From NCBI RefSeq assembly GCF_003611735.1, contig NZ_RAWG01000067.1, positions 1 to 37,807 on the forward strand: a DNA stretch of 37,807 nt, given 5' to 3'. The translations under genes were made by a program, and so were the position numbers. Source of the stretch: Corallococcus sicarius. GTDB taxonomy: Bacteria; Myxococcota; Myxococcia; Myxococcales; Myxococcaceae. The stretch's first letter is position 1. Each line of letters begins with the position of its first letter. This document shows positions 8,387 through 16,962 of the stretch, one piece after another. The notes beneath the pieces are model-generated. The model was not told the DNA's origin. It searched no databases and saw nothing but the letters and a program-made list of their open reading frames with translations.

Positions 8387-9451
8387 TCAGCCCAGTGACG
8401 CCAGCAGTTCGCGGAGGGCATCACGGGTCGGTCCCGTTGAATCGCGGACCACCGACTCCAGCATGCCCTTCGCGCGGAAGAGCGTGGCGGGTTCCACATC
8501 CATCAGCGCGGACAGCGCGGCGGCCTGGAGGTCGGGGGCCGCCGCCGGGCCGAGCTGCCCCTTCAGCAGGAAGAGGGCCTCCGCCGGTGGCGCACCCAAT
8601 CGCAGCAGCGCCACGGCGGCACTGGCGGCCACGGAGGGACTCGGGTCCTTGAGGGAGTCCCGCAGGGCCGCGAGCGCGTCCTGCGACACGGGGCCCGTCA
8701 ATCCCAGCAAGGCCACCGCCTCCAGACGGCTGGGCGGCTCCGGCTCCTCCAGCGTGCGCAGCAGCGCGGGCTCCAGGTCGGCCAGCCGGGGCAGGGACTG
8801 GCCTCCCTGGCGACGCTCCTCCACCAGGCTTCGCAGCGACACGATGGCCAGGTAGAGGCGCGCGCCTTCCGCCTTCCGCACCTGCTCCACCAGACGCGGC
8901 GCCGCGTCCCCGGGCGCCAGTGGGGCCAGGGAACCCAACGACTCCACGGCCGCGATGGCCACGGGCTCCTCGTCCTCCAGCAGGGCGAACAGCCTGGGCA
9001 ACCACGGCAGCGCGGCCTGCCCCACCCGACCCACCACGCGCGCCATCGCGCTGCGCACCGAGGCGTGGGGATGTCCGAACGCGCCCTCCAGGACGGAGAG
9101 CTGGGAGGGGTCCACGCGGCACACGTGGGCCAGCACCTGCGACGCGTGCTCCACGTCCTGCCCTTCGGCCTCCACCCGCGTCACCGCCGCCAGGACGGCC
9201 TGGACGGCGGTCGCGGCAAGGCTCACCTGCGGAGGCCACCAGCACGCCTGCAACAGGGACAGCAGGGGCCCGACGAGCTTGGAGCCGGGCCGGCCCAGCT
9301 CCCCCAGCAGCGCCCGCGCGGTCCGCTCCCGCGCGTCCGCATCGCCAGTGCCCAGCAACTCGCCCAGGGCCTCCTGCGCCTCCTCCCGCGCCCCGTCATC
9401 GCGCGCGGCGAGGCGGGCAAGCCATTCCTCCACGGTCCGGACGCGACTCAA
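8387..9451 (-). CDS. HEAT-repeat protein, copy 2
   Basis: A 354-aa helical repeat protein, paralogous along its whole length to the gene at 2333-3397 (shared RTARALL-type, HPHASVRSAMARVVGRVGQ and GLTGPVSQDALAALRDSLKDP segments). It is the last gene of a four-gene minus-strand operon. The start is TTG with GAGG about 6 nt upstream, inside the end of the VOC gene, which suggests translational coupling; an in-frame GTG six codons later is the alternative. The product is probably cytoplasmic. Function unknown. The two copies bracket the LysM and large secreted protein genes. Confidence 0.78.
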   Translation of the reverse strand: MSRVRTVEEWLARLAARDDGAREEAQEALGELLGTGDADARERTARALLGELGRPGSKLVGPLLSLLQACWWPPQVSLAATAVQAVLAAVTRVEAEGQDVEHASQVLAHVCRVDPSQLSVLEGAFGHPHASVRSAMARVVGRVGQAALPWLPRLFALLEDEEPVAIAAVESLGSLAPLAPGDAAPRLVEQVRKAEGARLYLAIVSLRSLVEERRQGGQSLPRLADLEPALLRTLEEPEPPSRLEAVALLGLTGPVSQDALAALRDSLKDPSPSVAASAAVALLRLGAPPAEALFLLKGQLGPAAAPDLQAAALSALMDVEPATLFRAKGMLESVVRDSTGPTRDALRELLASLG

Positions 9452-9459
9452 GGGAAGCC

Positions 9460-9843
9460 TCAGACCTGGGCCATCTGGATGAGGTTGCCGCAGGTGTCCT
9501 CGAACACGACGGCGGTGACGGGCCCCAGCAGCTGGGGCTTGCCGCGGAACACCACGCCCAGCTTCAGCATCCGTTCGTATTCCGCGTGGCAGTCATCCAC
9601 GGCGAACGACGCCAGCGGGATGCCCGCGTCGAACAGCGCCTTCTGGTAGACGCGGGCGGCGGGCAGGCCCAGGGGCTCCAGGAGCAGCTGGGTGCCCTCC
9701 TGCTCGTCAGGCGACACGACGGTGAGCCAGCGGAACTCCCCCATGGGGATGTCCACCTTCGTCACGAAGCCCAGCACCTCCGTGTAGAACTTCAGGGCCC
9801 GGGACTGATCGTCCACCATCACGCTCGTCAGGTTGATGCGCAT
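9460..9843 (-). CDS. VOC-superfamily (glyoxalase/bleomycin-resistance-like) protein
   Basis: The 127-aa protein has the paired beta-alpha-beta-beta-beta pattern of vicinal-oxygen-chelate proteins: an N-terminal strand INLTSVMVDDQSRALKFYTEVLGF, a central LLLEPLG, and a C-terminal VVFEDTCGNLIQM strand. The usual N-terminal His metal ligand is missing, so a glyoxalase I role is unlikely. The ATG is preceded by GAGGGA that overlaps the end of tag, so the two genes are tightly linked. Start chosen by this ribosome site. Substrate unknown. Confidence 0.85.
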   Translation of the reverse strand: MRINLTSVMVDDQSRALKFYTEVLGFVTKVDIPMGEFRWLTVVSPDEQEGTQLLLEPLGLPAARVYQKALFDAGIPLASFAVDDCHAEYERMLKLGVVFRGKPQLLGPVTAVVFEDTCGNLIQMAQV

Positions 9844-9850
9844 GTGTCCC

Positions 9851-10438
9851 TCAGGGGTGCCGCGCGCCGTGCCGGAAGCAGCCGACCACGTGGTCGTCCA
9901 CGAGGCCTGTCGCCTGCATCCATGCATAGACGATAACGGGCCCCACGAACTTGAAGCCGCGCTTCTTGAAAGCCTTGGAGAAGTCCTCCGACAGCGCCGT
10001 CTTCGCCGGCACGTCACCCTTCCCCGTCCAGGTGTTCCGCAGCGGCCTGCCGCCCGCCCGCGTCCAGACGAAGGTGGAGAAGTCCTCGCCCGCCTCCGCC
10101 ATGGCCAGGTATGCGCGGGCGTTGCCGATGGTCGCTTCAATCTTGGAGCGCGAGCGGATGATGCCCGCGTCGCCCATCATCCGCGTGACGTCCTTGTCGC
10201 CGAACCTCGCGACGACGGCCGGGTCGAAGCCCTGGAACGCCTTCAGGAAGGCCTCGCGCTTGCGCAGGATGGTGATCCACGCGAGCCCCGCCTGGAAGCC
10301 CTCCAGCATCAACATCTCCCAGAGCGCGCGGCTGTCGCGCACCGGCACGCCCCACTCCGCGTCATGGTAGGCCTGATACAGCGGATCGCCTCCGGCCCAG
10401 GCGCAACGCGATTGCGTCAAGGGAGTCGCCATGCTCAT
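9851..10438 (-). CDS. tag: DNA-3-methyladenine glycosylase I
   Basis: The 195-aa product matches the Tag family end to end: RCAWAGGDPLYQAYHDAEWG, EGFQAGLAWITILRKRE, DAGIIRSRSKI and KKRGFKFVG. The four zinc ligands of the family are present as C12, H25, H183 and C187, and the catalytic Glu aligns to E46. It should excise 3-methyladenine from alkylated DNA in base-excision repair. The ATG overlaps the stop of the upstream methyltransferase (ATGA), so the two are translationally coupled. Confidence 0.95.
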   Translation of the reverse strand: MSMATPLTQSRCAWAGGDPLYQAYHDAEWGVPVRDSRALWEMLMLEGFQAGLAWITILRKREAFLKAFQGFDPAVVARFGDKDVTRMMGDAGIIRSRSKIEATIGNARAYLAMAEAGEDFSTFVWTRAGGRPLRNTWTGKGDVPAKTALSEDFSKAFKKRGFKFVGPVIVYAWMQATGLVDDHVVGCFRHGARHP

Positions 10439-11139
10439 CCGGGCCGGGTCATCAGCGCGAAGAGGCCATCACTCCACAAGCGGCCGCGCAGCCCGGGGAC
10501 CCACCGTTGCCAGTACACGCTGCTGCGCGGGATGCGTCCGGGCAGCGGGTAGTCGAAGTCGATGGACTGGAAGCCCGCCTCCTTCGCCATGCGCCGCGCG
10601 TCCAGCTCCGTGATGGGGGTGATGTGCCCCGAGTCCCGGTAGTCCTGGTCGCAGAACGCGGGGAAGTAGCCCCGGACCAGGAAGGACAGGCGCGCCGTCA
10701 GGCTGTCGTTGTTGGGCGTGGTGAAGAACAGGTGGCCTCCGGGACGCAGCACCCGGAAGGCCTCCTTCACGAAGTGGCGCGGGTTGGCCAGGTGCTCCAG
10801 CACCTCGATGGCGAACACCCAGTCCACCGACGCATCCGCGCAGGGCAGCGCGTCCCGGGACACGTCCCCCAGGTGGAACTCCACGCCGGGCAGGCGGCTG
10901 GCGCCCGCGTCGTGGATGTCCGTGCTGACGATGCGGTCGATGTTCGGATTGTGCTGCAGCCTGCGAATCCAGCCGCCACGGCCCGACCCCACGTCGAGCA
11001 CCACGCCCGCCGCGCGCTGCCCCGCCACGCTCCAGGCCGCGTCCCGCAGCGGCTCCGGGGACAGGCCCTCCTGCCGCCGGGCATAGGCGGCGGCGTCATG
11101 CCCCAGCGGTCCCGTGTTGCCCTTCGCGTCCGAATCCAT
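10435..11139 (-). CDS. Class I SAM-dependent methyltransferase
   Basis: The 234-aa protein has the Rossmann methyltransferase motifs in order: motif I VVLDVGSGRGG (about 46-56), acidic motif II STDIHDAG, HLGDVSRDALP, then FAIEVLEHLANP and VLRPGGHLFFTTPN. This is the Methyltransf_11/UbiE-like type that acts on small molecules or lipids. It leads the operon with tag, the VOC gene and HEAT copy 2. Substrate unknown. It is divergent from the FAD dehydrogenase gene across 129 bp. Confidence 0.88.
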   Translation of the reverse strand: MDSDAKGNTGPLGHDAAAYARRQEGLSPEPLRDAAWSVAGQRAAGVVLDVGSGRGGWIRRLQHNPNIDRIVSTDIHDAGASRLPGVEFHLGDVSRDALPCADASVDWVFAIEVLEHLANPRHFVKEAFRVLRPGGHLFFTTPNNDSLTARLSFLVRGYFPAFCDQDYRDSGHITPITELDARRMAKEAGFQSIDFDYPLPGRIPRSSVYWQRWVPGLRGRLWSDGLFALMTRPG

Positions 11140-11268
11140 GCGCGCAAGCTTGCCCTGAGTCCCGGGGCGCGGGAAGCAACCATGAGGGGGGCGAGAGGTG
11201 AGAGACGACCGCCCGCCGGGGAAGGTCGACTATCATCCGCGCGCGCAGGGTCACCAGGAGGCAACCGC

Positions 11269-12924
11269 ATGGGACAGGAAGTGGACGTCATCATCGTGGG
11301 CGGCGGGCTCGCGGGCCTCGTCGCGGCAACCGAGCTGGCGGATGCCGGCAAGCGCGTCGCCGTGGTGGACCAGGAGGCCGAGCAGAACCTGGGCGGGCAG
11401 GCGTTCTGGTCCTTCGGCGGCCTGTTCCTGGTGGACTCGCCCGAGCAGCGGCGCATGGGCATCAAGGACTCGTACGCGCTGGCCCTGGAGGACTGGATGG
11501 GCACCGCGGGCTTCGACCGCGAGGAGGACCACTGGCCCCGCAAGTGGGCGGAGGCCTTCGTGGGCTTCGCCGCGGGAGAGATGCGCTCCTGGCTGCACCA
11601 GCAGGGCATGACCTGGTTCCCCGTGGTGGGCTGGGCGGAGCGCGGCGGCTACGGCGCGGTGGGCCACGGCAACTCCGTCCCCCGCTTCCACGTCACCTGG
11701 GGCACGGGCCCCGGGGTGCTCGCGCCCTTCGTGCGCCGGGCGAAGGCCGCGGAGGCCGCGGGGAAAATCACGTTCCTCTTCCGCCACCGCGTGGACGAGT
11801 TGCTCGTCACCGCGGGCGCCGTCGTCGGCGTGCGCGGCATGCGGCTGGAGGCCACGGACGTTCCGCGCGGCGTCACCAGCTCCCGCAAGACGGAGGGTGA
11901 CTTCGAGCTGCGCGCGCAGGCGGTCATCGTCACGTCCGGCGGCATCGGCGGCAACCACGAGCTGGTGCGCAAGAGCTGGCCGAAGCACATGGGCCCGGCG
12001 CCGAAGTTCATGGTCCAGGGCGTCCCCGACCACGTGGACGGCCGGATGATCGCCATCACCGAGGCGGCGGGCGGACGGCTCATCAACCGCGACCGCATGT
12101 GGCACTACACGGAGGGGCTGCGCAACTGGAACCCCATCTGGCCGCGCCACGGCATCCGCATCCTGCCGGGCCCCAGCTCGCTCTGGCTGGACGCCACCGG
12201 CAAGCGCCTGCCGCCGCCGCTGTACCCCGGGTTCGACACGCTGGGGACGCTCGAATACATCATGAAGACGGGCCATGAACACACCTGGTTCCTGCTCAAC
12301 CAGCAGATCATCAAGAAGGAGTTCGCGCTCTCCGGTTCGGAGCAGAACCCGGACCTCACCGGCAAGGACTGGCGCGGGGTGCTCAACCGCGCCATCGGCA
12401 AGAAGGCCATGGGCCCGGTGGAGGCATTCAAGGAGAAGGGCGAGGACTTCGTCGTCGCCGGGAACCTGCGCGACCTGGTCGCCGGCATGAACGCGAAGAC
12501 GGAGACGCCGCTGCTGGACTTCGCCACCGTGGAGCGCGAGGTGCTGGCGCGCGACGGCCAGCTGGCCAACCCCTTCGGCAAGGACCTGCAGATCGCCGCC
12601 ATCCGCCAGGCGCGCAACTACCGGGGCGACCAGCTGGTGCGCACCGCGAAGTTGCACCCCATCCTCGACCCCAAATCGGCGCCGCTCATCGGCGTGAAGC
12701 TGAACATCCTCACGCGCAAGACGCTGGGCGGCTTCGAGACCGACCTCGCCGGCCGCGTCTTCAACGCCCAGGGGGAGACGATTCCCGGGCTCTACGCGGC
12801 GGGCGAGGTGGCCGGCTTCGGAGGCGGCGGCGTCCATGGCTACCGCGCGCTGGAGGGGACGTTCCTCGGCGGCTGCATCTTCTCCGGCCGCGCCGCGGGC
12901 CGCGACGCCGCGAGCCGCGTGTAG
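11269..12924 (+). CDS. FAD-binding dehydrogenase, fumarate reductase/ketosteroid dehydrogenase superfamily
   Basis: The 551-aa flavoprotein opens with the FAD Rossmann motif DVIIVGGGLAGLVAA (GxGxxG at 11-16) and ends with GLYAAGEVAGFGGGGVHGYRALEGTFLGG, the second FAD-contact motif. The middle contains the substrate-domain features of the FAD_binding_2 family, and the overall pattern matches predicted dehydrogenases related to 3-ketosteroid-delta-1-dehydrogenases. The start is well set: AGGAGG at 11256-11261 precedes the ATG by 7 nt, and the longer open frame upstream is not used. It is probably a cytoplasmic oxidoreductase. Substrate unknown. Confidence 0.88.
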   Translation: MGQEVDVIIVGGGLAGLVAATELADAGKRVAVVDQEAEQNLGGQAFWSFGGLFLVDSPEQRRMGIKDSYALALEDWMGTAGFDREEDHWPRKWAEAFVGFAAGEMRSWLHQQGMTWFPVVGWAERGGYGAVGHGNSVPRFHVTWGTGPGVLAPFVRRAKAAEAAGKITFLFRHRVDELLVTAGAVVGVRGMRLEATDVPRGVTSSRKTEGDFELRAQAVIVTSGGIGGNHELVRKSWPKHMGPAPKFMVQGVPDHVDGRMIAITEAAGGRLINRDRMWHYTEGLRNWNPIWPRHGIRILPGPSSLWLDATGKRLPPPLYPGFDTLGTLEYIMKTGHEHTWFLLNQQIIKKEFALSGSEQNPDLTGKDWRGVLNRAIGKKAMGPVEAFKEKGEDFVVAGNLRDLVAGMNAKTETPLLDFATVEREVLARDGQLANPFGKDLQIAAIRQARNYRGDQLVRTAKLHPILDPKSAPLIGVKLNILTRKTLGGFETDLAGRVFNAQGETIPGLYAAGEVAGFGGGGVHGYRALEGTFLGGCIFSGRAAGRDAASRV

Positions 12925-12937
12925 TCACCTCCGGCGG

Positions 12938-12969
12938 GCCGTGGCCCTCAGGACTTGAAGGGCCACGGC
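12938..12969. terminator. 11-bp hairpin between convergent FAD dehydrogenase and GFA genes
   Basis: GCCGTGGCCCT and AGGGCCACGGC are perfect 11-bp arms around a 10-nt loop. The structure starts 13 nt after the dehydrogenase stop and overlaps the last codons of the GFA gene. It has no T-run but is well placed as a bidirectional terminator. Confidence 0.5.
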
Positions 12970-13412
12970 GAAGGGCGCATCCCCGCCTGCCAGTTGTCGT
13001 TCCGGCCGTCCCAGTACCCGATGGTGAGGTGGGTGGGGTCCACGTCATCCAGCGTGTTGATGTTGACCGAGCAGAACGCCCCGCCGAGTTCGGGGAGGTC
13101 CCCCTCGCTGAAGCAGTGGACGCCGCAGCGCTTGCAGAAGCTGCGCTGGTTGGGGGTGCCCTCGCGCCCGTACTGGCTCAGCTGCTCCTTGCCCGACAGC
13201 AGCCGGAAGGCGGCCGGCTTGATGATCGCCCCCGTCGTGCCGTACTTCGTGCAGAACGTGCAGTTGCAGCGGCCCACGTTGGAGAGGTCCAGGTCGGCCT
13301 CGTAACGCACGGCGCCACAGCTGCAGCCGCCCTGATAGGTCTGCACGCCGCTGTAGTTGCGCGCGCCGTTCTGGCCCGGGGTCTTCTGAACGTCGTTCTG
13401 GGTCTGGGACAT
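12948..13412 (-). CDS. GFA-family (glutathione-dependent formaldehyde-activating-like) zinc protein
   Basis: The 154-aa product has the family's Cys clusters: CSC (C30/C32), RCNCTFC (C49/C51/C54) and FCKRCGVHCF (C93/C96/C100), which bind structural and catalytic zinc. Named members act on S-hydroxymethyl-glutathione; most are uncharacterised. A 25-residue polar N-terminal extension precedes the domain. The ATG has AGGAG 8 nt upstream. Divergent from the S9 peptidase gene. Confidence 0.9.
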   Translation of the reverse strand: MSQTQNDVQKTPGQNGARNYSGVQTYQGGCSCGAVRYEADLDLSNVGRCNCTFCTKYGTTGAIIKPAAFRLLSGKEQLSQYGREGTPNQRSFCKRCGVHCFSEGDLPELGGAFCSVNINTLDDVDPTHLTIGYWDGRNDNWQAGMRPSPWPFKS

Positions 13413-13459
13413 GGTGGTTTCTCCTGTGCCGCGTTGAAGGAACCCGACCCTTATCCCCC

Positions 13460-13483
13460 CTGTCAGTGACAGCCTTATGTCAG
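13460..13483. promoter_or_regulatory. CTGTCA-G-TGACAG palindrome plus a third half-site
   Basis: A 13-bp perfect palindrome (13460-13472) is followed by another TGTCAG at 13478-13483. It lies between the divergent GFA and S9 peptidase genes, about 48 bp from the GFA start. A repressor or activator site is plausible; the regulator is unknown. Confidence 0.35.
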
Positions 13484-13492
13484 GTTTCCGAG

Positions 13493-13521
13493 CCCCCCTC
13501 CCAGGGTCCTGGAAAGGGGGG
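13493..13521. other. Hairpin in the S9 peptidase upstream region
   Basis: CCCCCCT and AGGGGGG can pair around an inner CCCAGG/CCTGG stem, about 70 bp before the peptidase ATG. It could be a 5'-UTR structure or a terminator for upstream read-through. Chance is possible at this GC level. Confidence 0.25.
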
Positions 13522-13591
13522 TGGAAGCGCCCCGCTTGAACCCCGGGGCCCATGGGGCAGATTCACGCCTTCCGCCAACCCCGGAGGACGA

Positions 13592-15541
<1,950 letters not shown>

Positions 15542-15584
15542 CCCCATCACGCCGGTCCTTGGCGACGCAGAGTCCACCCAGACC

Positions 15585-15602
15585 CCTTCCCCTGGGGGAA
15601 GG
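15585..15602 (+). terminator. Hairpin after the S9 peptidase gene
   Basis: CCTTCCC and GGGAAGG pair with a 4-nt loop, 43 nt after the peptidase stop and before the next gene cassette. There is no T-run after it. Weak terminator candidate that would separate the two transcripts. Confidence 0.3.
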
Positions 15603-15626
15603 ACACGTCTGAAGCGGAGTGCTTTG

Positions 15627-15662
15627 ATGGCAAGCCTCCCATGCTTGCCATTCCATTCCTGA
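15627..15662 (+). CDS. 11-codon upstream ORF overlapping the cassette's first gene
   Basis: MASLPCLPFHS has GGAG 7 nt before its ATG, a better ribosome site than the long ORF starting at 15641 in another frame. Its stop lies inside that ORF. It could couple or dampen translation of the first cassette gene, or mean the true start of that gene is elsewhere. Confidence 0.25.
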   Translation: MASLPCLPFHS

Positions 15663-16960
15663 CCCAACTGGATTCACGCGCAGCCGTGAAGGGCTCGCGT
15701 GATCCCCTGGGCGTGCAGCCCATCTGGTCCCGGCTTGGCCGCCATGTCGTCGGAAACCTGACCACGGTCAGCAACTCCGTCACGGACTTCACGGTCTTGC
15801 TGCTGGGCTACTACTTCGCCGAGCGGGTCGCCTCGGAAACCCACGTCGATGAGTACGTCACGACGTTCCTGAAGTGGGAGCAGCTCGCGGCCTACGCCCG
15901 AGCGGCACGCAACAACGAGCGGAGCTTCCGCGGCACGGAGCGCGTGGCGCGCAGGTTGTCGGAGTCCAAGACAGCGCCCCTGGGCATGGGCAGCGACGCC
16001 CAGATCTTGAGCAACCAGAAGATCTACGGCCTCTGGGGCCTGTACTCGGTGCCCGGCAAGGCCTCTGGACTGCTGGAGGGTGACCCCACTCACCTGACGT
16101 CCGTCGCGCGGGACCTGGTGGAGCAGGTCCACCTGCCCCTCCTGGCGAAGGCAGGACTCAGGGGGGTGCGCACCCTCATCGAGCGGCTGAGCAGTGAACA
16201 CGGCTTCCTCGACCTGCGAGAGCATGGCCGGGACGAGGCCCTCCTGGACTCCATCGCCCGTGTCCTGGGGACGCTCCGTGCGCCCGAGAAGGCCCTCTAC
16301 CGCGAGCACCTGCTGTACGGTGGCCCAGGCGACCGTGAAGCCACGCACGGCCTCCAGCGCGCCTTCGCCGACGTACTGGAGAGCACGCTGGATGACCCCG
16401 ACTGGAGGGTCACCCCTGAGTCCATCCTCTTTCTGGCCCACCGAGCCCGCGCGATGGGAACGGCGGGAGAAGCCCTCGCGAACCGGTTGGAGCGCATCCG
16501 CACCTGCGAGCTGCTCATCGCGCCCACCGTCGCGCTCTTCGAGCACACCCTGAACCACGAGGGACAATCCCTCCAGGCCATCGCCCAGGCCGTGCGGGAA
16601 CATTGGGGAACCGCGCCCCGGGACACCATCGACCTGGGCGCGACCGAAGCAATTGAGCCGGAGTTGCGTGCCGGCACCGGAGAACCGGAGTCCGGCACCC
16701 GCTGGATGCGGCTCGCCCGGGCGCTGCACGGTGGCGACTACGAGGAGGCGATCCGCCTCGTGCTCGAACAGAACGCCACCATCATGAAGGCCCGTGGAGA
16801 TGCGGCGCCATGGGCGCGCCTGGCGGACGGGAAGCTGCACGTCAACCTGAGGGACGACTCGTCTCCCAGGCTACCGCCCGGAGAGCGGCTCCCCCTGTAC
16901 TGGCGACATGCCTATTTCATCGACTCCCTGCGGAGCGTGGCGTTCGCGCTGCGAGCCTGA
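15641..16960 (+). CDS. Uncharacterised 439-aa protein, first gene of PLD/SNF2 cassette
   Basis: I do not recognise the family. The sequence is mostly predicted helical, with no signal peptide or membrane segment. Notable parts are PIWSRLGRHVVGNLTTVSNS, a hydrophobic TDFTVLLLGYYFAERV helix (about 49-64) and ILSNQKIYGLWGLYSVPGKASGLLEG (about 125-150). The last resembles a winged-helix or adaptor-type segment also seen in uncharacterised proteins beside helicase genes. The 2-bp gap to the PLD-like gene shows shared translation, so a role as recognition or adaptor subunit is an inference from position. The start has no good ribosome site (the nearest GGAG is about 21 nt upstream), so it is uncertain. 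Confidence 0.75.
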   Translation: MLAIPFLTQLDSRAAVKGSRDPLGVQPIWSRLGRHVVGNLTTVSNSVTDFTVLLLGYYFAERVASETHVDEYVTTFLKWEQLAAYARAARNNERSFRGTERVARRLSESKTAPLGMGSDAQILSNQKIYGLWGLYSVPGKASGLLEGDPTHLTSVARDLVEQVHLPLLAKAGLRGVRTLIERLSSEHGFLDLREHGRDEALLDSIARVLGTLRAPEKALYREHLLYGGPGDREATHGLQRAFADVLESTLDDPDWRVTPESILFLAHRARAMGTAGEALANRLERIRTCELLIAPTVALFEHTLNHEGQSLQAIAQAVREHWGTAPRDTIDLGATEAIEPELRAGTGEPESGTRWMRLARALHGGDYEEAIRLVLEQNATIMKARGDAAPWARLADGKLHVNLRDDSSPRLPPGERLPLYWRHAYFIDSLRSVAFALRA

Positions 16961-16962
16961 CC

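Noticed and set aside
10507-11268. Upstream extension of the FAD dehydrogenase frame
   Set aside because: It overlaps the methyltransferase gene antisense, and AGGAGG sits exactly before the ATG at 11269.
16810-16962. Upstream extension of the PLD-like frame
   Set aside because: It overlaps the end of the 439-aa gene out of frame; the ATG 2 bp after that stop fits operon spacing.
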